Source: Armigeres subalbatus (Eukaryota > Arthropoda > Insecta > Diptera > Culicidae). Taken from it: a stretch of 64,000 nucleotides of DNA. The notes below the pieces were generated by a model, which was not told the origin of the DNA, did not search any database, and worked only from the letters and a program-made list of their open reading frames with translations. The stretch spans positions 101,072,988 to 101,136,987 of the forward strand of contig NC_085140.1 of NCBI RefSeq assembly GCF_024139115.2, in the 5' to 3' direction. The translations under genes and the position numbers were made by a program. Positions 11,830 to 23,104 of this stretch are shown here, one piece after another. How positions within the stretch are numbered: position 1 is the first letter of the stretch; each line of letters opens with the position of its first letter.

Positions 11830-12880
11830 AAAAAAAAAAATATTTATAAAAATTTATTCATAAAGAATGATAAAAGTAAAACAGCTGCTAGATGGATGAA
11901 TTCGTTTTTTTTCGTAACTGCAAGTATGCTACCAATGCAGTATCCAGAGCTCGGTAGGATTTATTTTCTATTGCCAACATATCCAGCCAAACGGTGCTGA
12001 AGGGTTTTATGACTTTTATTAATTTACTGCTTTCTACTTTGGCAAAGCATGTTAGGTGATGCTCAAAATGTTAAGGCAGAAAACAGTTGAACTGTTTCAA
12101 CATTCCAATTTACCTTGTAAACATTAATTTTCTGATACGTATTTCTATACTAAAATCGTTTGTTCATTAACAAGGCAACATGCTGACATGCAGTCAACTT
12201 CCCATAAGAAAGAGGTCTTGAATCCCAATTATTTGTTTGAAGTACTCTTCGGTGGAGTTACGATGGGTGGTTGGTTACACTTTTATATTCATCCGTACTT
12301 TTAACAAAAATCAGAATGTAACATGAACATGCAATATTTTCAAGTAGCTGAAGAATATAAGTGAAACTTCTGCACCATTTGAGGTTTCACTCTTAACTAG
12401 CTGAGAACTGATGTGCTTGCGTTGCCGAACTTTTGTCTGCAAACATAACACAAGTGCTTTATCGTACGAGGGCGGATGAATGCGGGAGAAGGATTGTTCT
12501 GTACTCAACTTGACGGTAGGATGCTGTGTGGTTTGTGGTTCACTTTTCTCAAGATGTTTAATTAGTTTGATTTTGATTGCTTGTTGTTCGAAGAAAGTTC
12601 TTCGACAAATTACGGCACTTCACTGCTCAACGGAAGTGTTTAAGTAGTTGTTGTATGCATTCATTGCTGCTCGATTGAATCAATTAGACTTTCTTCCAGC
12701 CCATTTTATGACGACAATGATTGTTTTTGGCTTTATAACGATCTTGAAAATTATTATTTTCACTTGAATTGCTTTTTACACGTTTTTTTTTGGACTTTGG
12801 ATTTGAAGAGACATAATCCTCACGTTAGTTGATGCCAGTTAATTCCATGAAGAATCCACAAAAAAAAATCAAATAAAAGT
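11830..12880. other. Unassigned stretch downstream of the cuticle gene
   Basis: No recognisable gene or repeat. The longest frame is 65 residues without family resemblance. Confidence 0.4.
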
Positions 12881-12900
12881 TGTTTTATCAGAGTAAAAAC

Positions 12901-12906
12901 TTTAAT
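12901..12906 (-). terminator. Probable poly(A) signal of the cuticle gene
   Basis: ATTAAA on the minus strand lies about 80 nt after the stop codon at 12987, followed downstream by a GT/T-rich stretch. This is the usual arrangement for a short insect mRNA. Confidence 0.6.
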
Positions 12907-12986
12907 AGTTACATAAGAAATAACATCAATTCAATCCAATTGAAAACGGTATAACTTAGAACAATGCGTTCACAGCATGGTTTAAA

Positions 12987-13385
12987 TTACAGCACGAATC
13001 TGGTGGTCAACGGCGCAGCATAGGCAAGACGGGCGGAATATGGGGCGGCGGCCAAAGCTGGAATGGCAGCAGCAGAATACGCCAACGGAGCGGCGGCCGT
13101 GTAGGCAGCGTACGAAGGGTCAATGAGCTGGGAGTTGTGCGAGGTAACTACGGCGGAGTCACCCACGTTGGCATATCCGGCGGTGTAGGCAATGGCTGGA
13201 GCCGCTGCTACCAGGGGAGCCGAGTAGGCTACTGCTGCAGGAGCGGCGAGCAGTCCTGGCTTGGCAGCGACGCTGGCGATGGCCACGGTGGCGATGATGA
13301 TCTGTGGAAGAAGTATTGAGAAATCTGTGTGAAACTAGTGATGGGAGAAAATAACCATTTAAGACCTTACCAATTTAGCGAACAT
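12987..13385 (-). CDS. Ala-rich low-complexity cuticular protein
   Basis: A two-exon gene. Exon 1 (13371-13385) encodes only MFAKL and ends at a GTAAG donor; the 69-bp intron (13302-13370) ends in CTTCCACAG; exon 2 (12987-13301) continues in phase 0 with IIIATVAIAS. The joined product is 109 residues. It has an N-terminal signal peptide (hydrophobic residues 5-18, likely cleavage after VAA before KPG), then Ala/Pro/Tyr-rich sequence with AAPA, AYSAPL and AYAAPL motifs and a central VVTSHNSQLID segment. Composition and the very short first exon inside the signal peptide are typical of insect low-complexity cuticular proteins (CPLCA/CPLCP-like); no chitin-binding R&R consensus is visible. The product should be secreted by epidermis into cuticle. 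It is the only intact host gene seen in the window. The exact subgroup is uncertain. Confidence 0.9.
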
Positions 13386-13434
13386 TTTGATATGTAATAG
13401 TTCTGTTGAATTATATCGAAAGGCGATTAGCAAG

Positions 13435-13473
13435 CAACTGATGCCTTCCAATCGGCAGTGAATCGGTTTTATA
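13435..13473 (-). promoter_or_regulatory. Core promoter: TATA box and arthropod initiator
   Basis: TATAAAA runs 13473 to 13467 on the minus strand, and ATCAGTT (arthropod initiator TCAGT, +1 A at 13439) begins 34 nt downstream of the TATA start. This predicts a 5'UTR of about 53 nt before the ATG at 13385. The spacing supports a real start site for the cuticle gene. Confidence 0.75.
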
Positions 13474-13499
13474 CCATTATCAAACGTAAGGTAGATTCT

Positions 13500-14425
13500 T
13501 TTTAGCCCCCAGTTTGGCCAAGAGAGGTACGTGCTTTCAATACAAAGTACGTTGATCTGATTCAGCATGCACTACTGAACTGGGTATTTAAATTTGTGAG
13601 ACATTTTGGATGGCTGGCGAACCGGTGTGCGACAAGCCGATCGAATTTGAAAGTATGACCGAACTCAGGGCTGATAGATCTATTGCCGGCACGCGACTGC
13701 TGTTACGTGACTAAATGAGCATTTTATATCGATCTATTTTTAATGGTTCGATTCCAGGATCGAATCGAATCCATAATTCTTCAGTTCAAAAATTCATGTA
13801 AATATGATTTTTATTTTATGTTTGAGCTCAATGGAAATTTATAAACCTGCTATTAATTCGTTCGCTTGTTATTAGCTTGATTGTAGCTTGATTGTAGCTT
13901 CACATATATGTATTTCGACCTCAACAGTAAGGCCGTTTTCAGTGCCTCGTACTTGTCTCGAAATGGGATAGTACTAAATGGTACTAACTCGTCTTATCAC
14001 AATCGAAGGCATTCCAATAAAAACTATACTTTTTTTTGCAATAGATACGTTACAAAAACTATTTATAATAATTTGAAAGCAAGACTTTCCATAACTACGA
14101 CTTTTGCTGTTAACAATCATTTGGGGTGATGTTGAAATTCGGAATTTTGTCCGTGACACAGAATCCATCTCAATCCATTCCATGGTTGATGCTTATACTG
14201 GTAATTAAAATTTCAGGACCATTGGGAAATATATTTATTTTAGTTTCATTAGTTTCAAGAGTAATCGTATAACAGGTACGAAATCTCAATTGTGTGTGTC
14301 CCTGATTAGGTTTGAACTGCTTTGGCCATTTTTTAAACAAAAGAATCTCGACGTAGTCCGCCTTATATCGAGCAAACAACGTTGTTCTGCAAAGCGTCGC
14401 CTCATAATTCAAATCGTGACCCTTT
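13500..14425. other. Unassigned upstream stretch
   Basis: No gene recognised. It may hold upstream control elements of the cuticle gene, but none can be named from sequence alone. Open frames are below 82 residues and overlap on both strands. Confidence 0.4.
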
Positions 14426-14426
14426 C

Positions 14427-14612
14427 GTCTTTTTCTTCTATTCTCCAGTGGCTTTACATTTCAACTGCAATTTGGCCTTGCTTTTCAACTAGGTGCTTTA
14501 TTAGCATTTTCCATTTATTAATTCAACCAGAACGAGAATCGAACTCGCCAGCTCCGGATTCGCAATCCTACGCTTTTGCTCGCAATGCTAACTGCAGTGG
14601 GATCCTTTCTAT
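14427..14612 (-). mobile_element. tRNA-derived SINE, second family
   Basis: On the minus strand it has a tRNA-like head with B-box GAGTTCGATTCTCGTTC (about 14528-14545) preceded by GGATTGCGAATCCGGAG, then a body ending in AGAAGAAAAAGA. It shares this plan with the segment at 22548-22772 and with partial copies near 31220-31290 and 60720-60850. Confidence 0.65.
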
Positions 14613-14619
14613 TTTTTTA

Positions 14620-15700
14620 CACATATGGAGCAAAATAATCTACAACCACTTAAACCATTACTGGATTTCCCTTCGGAGTTGATGCGATAGCGGGAAAAAG
14701 TGGTATCTCCACTCGAGACGGATGTGCATTACATCATCGTTCTTTTTATCATCGTCATACCCTCTGACTGATCCGCCAGCTGATGTCCTCCACGTTGGAA
14801 TGTCGTCTCTGCCCGCCGCCGGAGTGTGTGCTGCGAGGTAACGAGTTTTGCATATATGCCACAAGCAGCATCAGAATCCATCGACACTTATGTCTTTTGG
14901 TGTGCACACTGCAAATAGGAATGCTGAAAGATATTCTCGTTTGTTCCGTTTTTCTATTGTTTATCCTGTGACATCAGAGCACAACATCGAGAGCACAGGA
15001 AAAAAGTAAAACAAGGACACGATGCTTTCATGCATACTCCAACATCTGGCGATATGAATGTAGGCTTAACATAATACAGTTTTTGTTGTGTACTCAAGTG
15101 CATGTTTCCCATTTGATGAATTATTGTCATTCACGCTTGAACGAAAGAGCAGTTTTTCATAATAGAAGAAATGTTGATTCCCAACACTGTTTTCCGACTA
15201 GCAGCATTTGTAACAATAATTCAGAAACAAAGTTCCACGACACCAAGTTGGAAACTTTTTTGTATCTCATCCAATCTTTTGAGCTACTGCAAGTGGCTTT
15301 CGTGTGCACTATCTTCACCGGTGCAAAAGAATATAAAAACAGGCTCAATTTTAACACATAAAGGTTAGGGTATCGGAATTTCGATTCAAAGGGACTGATG
15401 ATTTTCCATCACGTCACGTCATTGCATTAAGCCAAGAAGCTTTCTTTACTTTGATTAATGAATTCCTCCAAAAGTTTTTTGTTATTTCTTCAATCACAAG
15501 TATGAGAGGTCGCGACCCCATATAGTTAAAACGATAAAGTGAGTAAACGGCTCACTGACTAGTGGTTAACAAAGAGGTAATCATATCCTCTTCGCGTTTA
15601 CCAGGCAAATGCATGCTTTAAAAAATATTCTATTGTCGTTTTTGGACAACTGTAAATTGTGCAGACGATGGCCGTGAAGTAGAGAAGAGGAGAAAGGTTA
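14620..15700. other. Unassigned stretch
   Basis: No gene, RNA or clear repeat boundary recognised. Overlapping short frames occur on both strands at 15083-15368 without family resemblance. Confidence 0.4.
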
Positions 15701-15710
15701 AATAAGATAT

Positions 15711-16283
15711 TAGGGCAGTTCACATTTAAAAAATGTTAAAAAGGGCAGTTCACATTTAAAAAATGTGGAAAAATTTGTATGGGAAAAACTTAAAATTTAT
15801 TCAAGTATCCCTACAACTGTCAAATTGTGATGAATTCAAATAAACATCCCCAACCTCCATTTTTGGAATCTATTTGAGCCCAACCAGTGGGTAACTCATT
15901 AATTTTGGTTTATATTTCCACTGCTACGTTGAGACTAATTACATCATTTTAGCCATTTATCTCATATTCACACTGTCAATAGAACCGTTCAATCCACTTA
16001 TAACTAATGTGTTATCCGCAGGTCTAATTTCTATAGATTCCAAAAAGGGAGGTTGGGAATGTTTATTTGAATTCATCACAATTTGACAGTTGTAGGGATA
16101 CTTGAATAAATTTTAAGTTTTTCCCATACAAATTTCCATATAAACATAAATTGACTTCGCGCCACCCCTAAATGTTCACCAAATTGCCTGAAATTTAGCC
16201 AGGACTCCTAAATAACCAAAATGATGCTAAAAGACATATGGGAGTTGGAATTTTCGAATTTTTTTGAAATTTGAACTGCCCTA
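15711..16283. mobile_element. Non-autonomous DNA element with 9-bp target duplication
   Basis: It begins TAGGGCAGTTCA and ends TGAACTGCCCTA-like (16272-16283). The direct repeat ATAAGATAT lies immediately outside both ends (15702-15710, 16284-16292). The interior is a long inverted repeat around AACTGTCAAATTGTGATG. A 9-bp duplication is the size typical of Mutator-like elements. No coding frame; GGGCAGTTCACATTT is duplicated at the left end. Confidence 0.75.
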
Positions 16284-16299
16284 ATAAGATATCTTATTA

Positions 16300-17000
16300 A
16301 TATTTCCCTCGTAAGTGAAATCATAGCATTTTTCATATTTTTAAAACGAGTACACGGGATTTTGTTTTTACGCGATTTACATTTTCTCAATTTTCCACTC
16401 ATCCTAAATGTTTAACGCATATTAATTAAGATGTGATTTTTCTTTGATTTATTCTGGATTTTTTTATATATGTTGCGAAGAGTTTGGTGGCAAATTGAAG
16501 TCACACGATCAAAAATACGAGCGAAAAAAAATCGTGTAAAAACAAAATCCTGTGTACTGCTTACTGCTACATGTGGAACGTATAAGCAACAATCAATATG
16601 AAACTGACGACTTTTTGGTGGTTCCAGTTTCGCATGCTATGAATGATCCACGGTACCCAGTAATGTAATCGGTAATCAGTACGTAGTTTATGAACATTTT
16701 TGGTACAAACAATGTTTTTTACATCATAGCAATCTGCAATCTTCAAGTGTTAATCTTTGAAAATAAAGATTATACTATTAGTTTGTGCTATTAGCCATCT
16801 CTTCTTATCTGCAGCATCAACGTGAAACGTTTCTAAAGGAAAAATTCCATATCCATCAACAACACGTTTTATCCTTCTCCCCGAAGTGATTCAAACATAA
16901 TCTTTTTTTTCAGCACAAGCAAGTCTAGCGTAAAAATCTGTAGGGATTCAAAACTGAATTTTTCCGGCAACTTGGTAGCGCGAAATCCGAAGCTAGTCAT
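16300..17000. other. Unassigned AT-rich stretch
   Basis: No recognisable gene or repeat. Confidence 0.35.
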
Positions 17001-17006
17001 GGAGTA

Positions 17007-17516
17007 CCGTGCAAATTCAAACTTCGGACGCTTAAGCACTTTTTGCTATGAAATCAATCTGTTAATACACATTTTAAGTCTCACCGTTCTAATTACCATC
17101 ACAATCATAAAGCATATCGCTGATCTTTGTTAGACGGAATTAACATGAACAAATTATTGTGTAGAATCCTTGCGATTAATAATAATATCCGGCTTCTGTT
17201 TTACTCAAACTCCGGACAGCAGCAACATTGAATTCATATTTCGGACACAACATTTCAAACTTCGGACAACAATTTACACAATATTGAGAGGAAAAAATGC
17301 AAATATTTATAACTAGATAGCTCAGACTGACATTCAATTATTTCGTCACATTGTATTAACATGGATTACTAGAATGAAACTATCCTAAATAAAGCTAAAA
17401 CTATGAGCCCTTTCAATTCAGCTGGATGAAACATTTCAATGACATATTTCTGAAAACCTCCCATACAAATTGGAGTGTCCGAGGTTTGAGTATGTCCGAA
17501 CTTTGATTATCCACGG
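17007..17516. mobile_element. TA-flanked MITE, 510 bp
   Basis: The left end CCGTGCAAATTCAAACTTCG and the reverse complement of the right end (CCGTGGATAATCAAAGTTCG) are inverted repeats bounded by TA (17005-17006, 17517-17518). TTCGGACA repeats internally (17212, 17240, 17270) in subterminal positions. No coding frame. Confidence 0.7.
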
Positions 17517-17519
17517 TAT

Positions 17520-19450
17520 ACGCACTTCTGGACAACTTGACCCGCTTCGCGAACACAATCATGAAATATTCAATCAAGGCTTAATTGACAGCCTGTATTT
17601 TTGCAAAGTATGGTGTGGATTTCTCAAGGCGTACGGCACATTCCTTTCTATTGGTCAACAATCTTGCGAGCGTTCGCTTTTGGTTACCGAATCTCACTGC
17701 TGCACCGTCCACGAGAAACATCAAGATGGCACCAATGTCGATCGGGGTTGAGTAACATCCTTTATGTTATGGGCCATAGCCTAAGTATGCGTTCCTCTTT
17801 GACACTAACGGTTTTTGGACAGAGGAAAACGTCTTTTAATTTTAGGTTCTTTTATGATCAAGCACTAATTCAAGAAACGGGAAAAAATAGTATTTGTGTC
17901 AGATGGGCTTTGTACAACTTCTACACTAGCTTCCGGGTTTACAATATCACATGGCAACTTCATGAAAACCTCTATACTATACGCTCGCCTGAATAAAGTT
18001 TAACTACGGCCTCCATAAAGATCCCATCCAGATCCCCATTTTCCAGTCTACATTCAATCTTTAAACATGACCATGCTAAGTCCTTTTCAAATTTTATTGG
18101 ATTTTTTAGTTAGAACGGTTACACAATGATTTTTCATAATACTGTTTATATAACTAAAGCGACGAACAGCTTTCCGCACGAAACCTATCATGCACTAATT
18201 ATGCTCAAAGGAGTTAAGAAGTTACATTACATTACAGTTCAAAATCTCCATACGAACAATGTTTGAAACCTATCATTGAGAGCTTAGCGTGAATGAAAAA
18301 GTACGAAAATCTCTTACGTTATTAATATTTTCTTGGAGGTTATGGTACAGTTCATTTGTCTAGAACTCAAGTTCTGTAATCCTGTAGAACTTTCTTTAAG
18401 GCTCTATAAACCGTAATCAATTCGATAATGACGATGATTTTATTCGAATCCCCACTAATACTAATAAAGTTTTGAACTAAATTCAATATTTTGGGGCTAT
18501 TTGCCGACTTACCTCCATCATTTCATATTCATTACATTTTCATATTAATTTTTCACTTATCTAAATCAACAGTTACTGAGGAATTGCTGGAAAAACTCTG
18601 AAAACTGCCTTTTTTCCTGGGCCGGCATTCGTATTTTTATCGAACGCATACTAACTCCGAACGTTCGGAGCAAACACATACACACGCACTTTATTTTTCA
18701 CTTGATCTTTTCCCACTGTTTCCTTGATTTAATCACTCCTAAAACATATTCACTAACTGAATTTCACATTTTTCTTCAATATTGACTACCAATTAATTCA
18801 CTTCGCGTCCAAAAACTGTCGAAAACTGCTTCCCAAAAATCGAAGTGAGAGACAAATTTGACGACCGTATTGTGAATGCAATAAAATGCGGAAGACTCAA
18901 ATTCACTAGCGCAATAAGTGAAATGGTGAGTTCAAAATCTACGCGATGCAACTTCATTCAATCCGAACAATACAACGTATACGCCAGCCAACACGCAAAC
19001 AAAGGTGTGCATACACAAGAAAATAATCATCTCTTCTCCGTTGCCAGATTTGTTTATTGGAAAAAATCATTGCTGTTTGTCGGATTGAACAAATATACCA
19101 GAAATAAATATTTAAACATGTTATGTAAGCTTCTGTTTAATTCCAAGTGGTGAATAACAAATTTTTAACCGATAAATACCCATATATTTGATACAGCGTG
19201 AACATGTGTTATGATATAGAATAAACATTTCGTCAAGTCTGGCAACATTATGCATCAGCTGGCATATTTTTAACACCCCACTTTCACCTACCCCAGTTGT
19301 AAACAAAATTTATCTGCATTTTTCCGTACCAATTGCCTCACTATTACAAACAAGCGATACAGTCATTATTTTCAAAACATTGTGATGGAGTCTTGAGCCT
19401 TAACAAATCTCTAGAAATGTGTTTCTTTGTAAAATATTTCAGAACAAGAG
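17520..19450. other. Unassigned stretch
   Basis: No supported gene. The frames at 17470-17996 (93 and 131 residues, overlapping) and 18845-19153 (102 residues) resemble no family I know. 18640-18860 has the palindrome CCGAACGTTCGG and could be a promoter-like or transposon-end region; this is not demonstrated. Confidence 0.35.
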
Positions 19451-19451
19451 T

Positions 19452-19600
19452 TTCTTAAAATACTTCACTATTCCATTTACTTCACATCATTTGTCGATGA
19501 AAAAACACTGAAGAAGCTTTTAAGCAGAAAACGAAATACGCATCTATTGATACAAAGTGAATATGGCGGAAGTAAATGGAATAATGAAGTATTTTAACCT
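19452..19600. repeat. Short inverted repeat
   Basis: AAAATACTTCACTATTCC (about 19457-19474) is matched in inverted form by GGAATAATGAAGTATTTT (about 19579-19597), each extended by a TTTACTTC/GAAGTAAA block. It is probably a small MITE or the two ends of one. Confidence 0.5.
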
Positions 19601-19609
19601 TGTAACTTT

Positions 19610-21060
19610 TTCCCCCAAGACACTCAGTGTTAATTAATCAAGAATTTCTTCCAAATTATTTTCAATGATTCGAAGATTTTAAATATTATTCAGCTAGATT
19701 TCAATGGTAGAGTATACTGAAATAAAATTAACACTGAGATGGATTTTATAATTGAATGTTCAAAGGTAAGATGTACAACTTGAATTTAGACATCTTTTTT
19801 TTTTTTTTGTCTTTATTTTTGTGATTTTTTATTGGCTAATAAGTTCATCACATGAAATCAGACATCTCAATGGCTAAAGAAAGCTGTAACATATTTGACT
19901 TTAGGTATATAAGTACTCGGAAAGATATGGAAACACTGAGCTACCAAACCATTCTTCAGGATGCTTCTTGGAAATGCTGTTTTTTTCACGATGAGAATCC
20001 TTAAAATGGAAACCAACTGAAATCCCCAGCTATCTGAATGTAGATGATATTGTTAACTCAGTAGTCTTATCCAATAAAATTCCGTGATAGCTCCTCGATC
20101 GATATGAGTACCTCTTCATATTCTTCAGTTTCACATGTGTTAAATTGTTAAACCCAAGTCCGAGTTGCGATGTAGTAAACAAAAATGGTATTGAAGACAG
20201 GATTAATTTCACAGATTCCATGTATTGAATGATATGGTCATCAGCGAAGAGTATTTTTTAGATTCGCTGATGGATGACAAAATTAAGAGTTTTAAATATG
20301 AAACTTAAACTTCACTAGTTCCTGCTGCAAATTGAAAAATGGTTAGCTTATAGCAAGAATTTGAAAGTCAGAAATAAAAACCAGTTCGAAAATTGTGTCA
20401 GTTGAAAAAAAAAACGTTTGCGTAACTACGCCACATAAGTTGAAAATTTAATGCCATTTTCTCGGACCGTGTAGAATTGACCAAGTCTTCGAAGATCAGT
20501 AATGTTTGTTGAAGTATTAGGAACTCTTTGAAACTATGGATATTTTTAGCGGAATGCACTCAAACAGCAACAGGAAAGTTGTTTTGCTCTTGGTGGTGTT
20601 TCAATTCTTAGTTCGATGCTGAAGTTGTCCTATCCAGGTTCTTGGGAGTTTACACACCTAATACTAGAATGAGAGCATTGATTATTATTGATGGTAGCAA
20701 ATTAAGCATCACATCGTAAATTATGTCGTATGCCAAATGCTCCTTTAAAATTATGGAAAAGAGGAGTACCGATCACCAAGCAAAACACCTTTTTCATTAA
20801 TGCAATTTGTATTTGTATCAACAGATTTTTCGTTACCAAGCAACATGAAAATCGAGGGGCTCGTATAAAGAAAAAAAAGCAATGTAATATAAACAATACA
20901 AGGGGGAAGCCGATTTTGAAAATCTTTTGGGTACCGTAAGCTTAGTACACTGGAACCATAAAATGAGTACTAATTTGCTCTCACCCCAACATCTTGATTA
21001 TTATATCTATGGTATAAGGCTGTTGTTCTTGATTATTTGATAATTTCAAACTTGTTTTAG
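19610..21060. other. Unassigned AT-rich stretch
   Basis: No recognisable gene, RNA or repeat ends. The longest frames are under 70 residues. Confidence 0.35.
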
Positions 21061-21069
21061 AAATGTTTT

Positions 21070-21613
21070 TTGACGTTTTGCCTTTCTCGTATACAAAGTA
21101 TACGTAATGCAACGTACACACCAGTCAAGCAGTTCGACGAACATTGACTCCGCCCCCACGAAAACGCTTCGGTTGCTGCTTTGTTTGAACGTGTGTGAAG
21201 TTGTTCGAACAACCATTTGACAGTTGGCGGCTCGGTTGGAAAAAAATAAAACGGTTTGATTTTGGTTTGAGTTGTCGGGGGTGGAGTCAAGGTTCGCCGA
21301 ACATGTATGAGCATTTGTAGTGAAGTTGCACAAACCCCCATATATTTTTTGATGGTTGGTGCTCGAGTTGGTGCTTCGGTCGTTCGTGTGTGATATTGTT
21401 GGTCGAATAAATTGATTGTTCGTGTCGCTGTTGGTAAAACTGGATAAATGTTTGAATAAACGAGAGGTGGAGTTAATGTTAGTCAAACTGCTTGACCGTG
21501 TGTACGTTCCATAAAGGCTATATGTTCGCTCCAAAAATGAACTTTTTATAGGAGGCCCGGAGACCCATAGTGTTATATACCAATCGACTCAGTTCGACGA
21601 ATTGAGGTGATGT

Positions 21614-21647
<34 letters not shown>

Positions 21648-22040
21648 GTGTATGTGTGTGTGTATGTGAGTGTGTATGTGTGTGTCTGTGCGCACCCACC
21701 CAAAAAAATGTCACTCATTTTTCAGGTACTTATCCTTAACCGATTTACTCGCAACAAGTTGCATTCGACGCATGATACTCTACCATTGTTTCCTATTGAA
21801 AATTGGTCAGATCGGACTATGGGCTCGGAAGTTATGGCCAAAATACCACTTTTTTAATAGAAAAAAAGAGTGAAAAAATGTCACTCATTTTTCAGGCACT
21901 TATCCTTAACCGATTTACTCGCAACAAGTTGCATTCGACTCAGAATACTCTACCATTGTTTCCTATTGATAATTTGCCAAATCGGACTATGTGCTCAAAA
22001 GTAATGGCCAAAATACTATTTTTATAATGCACGAGTAAAG
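21070..22040 (+). repeat. Interspersed repeat with microsatellite and tandem 170-bp module
   Basis: It is a known-looking mosquito repeat: TTTCTCGTATACAAAG, an AAAGGCTATATG block, GAGACCCATAGTGTTATAT, AATCGACTCAGTTCGACGAA, a GT-rich microsatellite (about 21612-21690), then a 170-bp module beginning ATGTCACTCATTTTTCAGG repeated at 21708 and 21878. Related pieces lie on the minus strand at 30001-30190 and 31003-31190. It is interrupted by the MITE at 21111-21508. Confidence 0.65.
21111..21508. mobile_element. MITE nested in an interspersed repeat
   Basis: AACGTACACACCAGTCAAGC at the left and its inverted counterpart (CTTGACCGTGTGTACGTT, ending 21508) are about 40-bp TIRs continuing through GTTCGACGAACATTGACTCC. 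It splits the repeat described at 21070-22040 between its ACAAAGTATAC and CATAAAGGC parts. No coding frame; the 162-residue minus frame crossing it is spurious. Confidence 0.75.
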
Positions 22041-22096
22041 GCACCATCACCGCTGGGTGGATTAAATAGGTTTTTTTTTTTATTTTTCAATATGGG

Positions 22097-22309
22097 GTAA
22101 CTTAAAAAAAAATTTAGTTACTAGATAAAGATTGTCGCTTCGGTTCCCTTTGTTCTGCTGTCCGGAACATGTTGGGTACCAAGCTGTCAAATCTTATGGA
22201 TTTTCCTTCTTTGACATTTAGCTCCCCTATCCTCGCCAGCAAAAGATGTTCCGGACGGCGACGACAGCGACAATCTTTATCTGGTAACTAAAATATCTTT
22301 TGGTAACTT
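22097..22309. mobile_element. Palindromic MITE
   Basis: TTAGTTACTAGATAAAGATT (from 22114) is matched in inverted form by the sequence ending about 22292 (AATCTTTATCTGGTAACTAA), with further symmetry out to GGTAACTT at both sides and inward to GTCCGGAACAT. No coding frame. Exact target duplication not identified. Confidence 0.65.
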
Positions 22310-22547
22310 TGATCAATCATTTATCTATAGAGAAAGCGTATACAAACGCCTTAAGGTAGGTAATTATAGTTGCAATCTCGAACGCTGAAGTAATGTGCAT
22401 CGATTGTTTCGAGAAAGACATTATCACCGCTAGTTGAATTATCTGGTTTTCAACAATATATATATCAAAATTTCTAAACAAAACTAAACTAAACTATGGA
22501 TTATCCAAGAAAATAAGATTTCATCATCATCATAACTATAGGTACGA

Positions 22548-22772
22548 GCTTTTTTTTGTTCTTCTTCTTCAATGGCTCTACATTCCAACTGGCATTTCTA
22601 TGCCCGTCATTGCATGAGTATGTATCTTGTGTGGCAAGCACAATGGATACACTATGCCCATGGTGTCGAGAATGTTTCCAATCGAAAACATCCTATACTG
22701 GACCGAGAATCGAACTCGCCATCTCCGGATTAGCAATCCTACGCCTTTGCCCGCAAGACTACTGGAGACTGT
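22548..22772 (-). mobile_element. tRNA-derived SINE, second family
   Basis: On the minus strand the tRNA-like head (A-box region around GCGTAGGATTGCTAATCC, B-box GAGTTCGATTCTCGGTCC) is followed by a body (GTGTATCCATTGTGCTTGCC) and a GAAGAAGAAGAAC tail. Layout matches the copy at 14427-14612. Confidence 0.7.
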
Positions 22773-22779
22773 TATTATA

Positions 22780-23100
22780 CTTTTTTAGAGTGCTTTTTTG
22801 GCAGCTTGCTGTGCGTTCAAAAACTAATGTTGACTTTGTTGTTAAAATTTTGGCGAAAAATTTTTATTATGCAAATTCATCCGAAGGTTATATCAGTAGC
22901 AAATTTAGTCAAGATTAAGATACCCAACTCACAATAAGTAATTGTGATAACAGGAAATCATATTTTATTCATTTCTTGAAAATGGTGAAACTGATCAATA
23001 CTCTTTCAAATATGTTATCATCGGTCCATGTAAAATTATGTACAACTAAACCTCTGAATGGGAATTTTGATTCCCAAAATATTTTATGAAAATTAAGCTA
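22780..23100. other. Unassigned stretch
   Basis: Short AT-rich interval between a SINE and the RTE fragment; nothing recognised. Confidence 0.35.
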
Positions 23101-23104
23101 TAAA

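Noticed and set aside
14528..14600. Possible tRNA gene on the minus strand
   Set aside because: Good B-box but no closing acceptor stem, and the same head is attached to a SINE body here and at 22548-22772.
21618..21857. Val/Cys-rich frames over the GT microsatellite
   Set aside because: Translation of a dinucleotide-type repeat.
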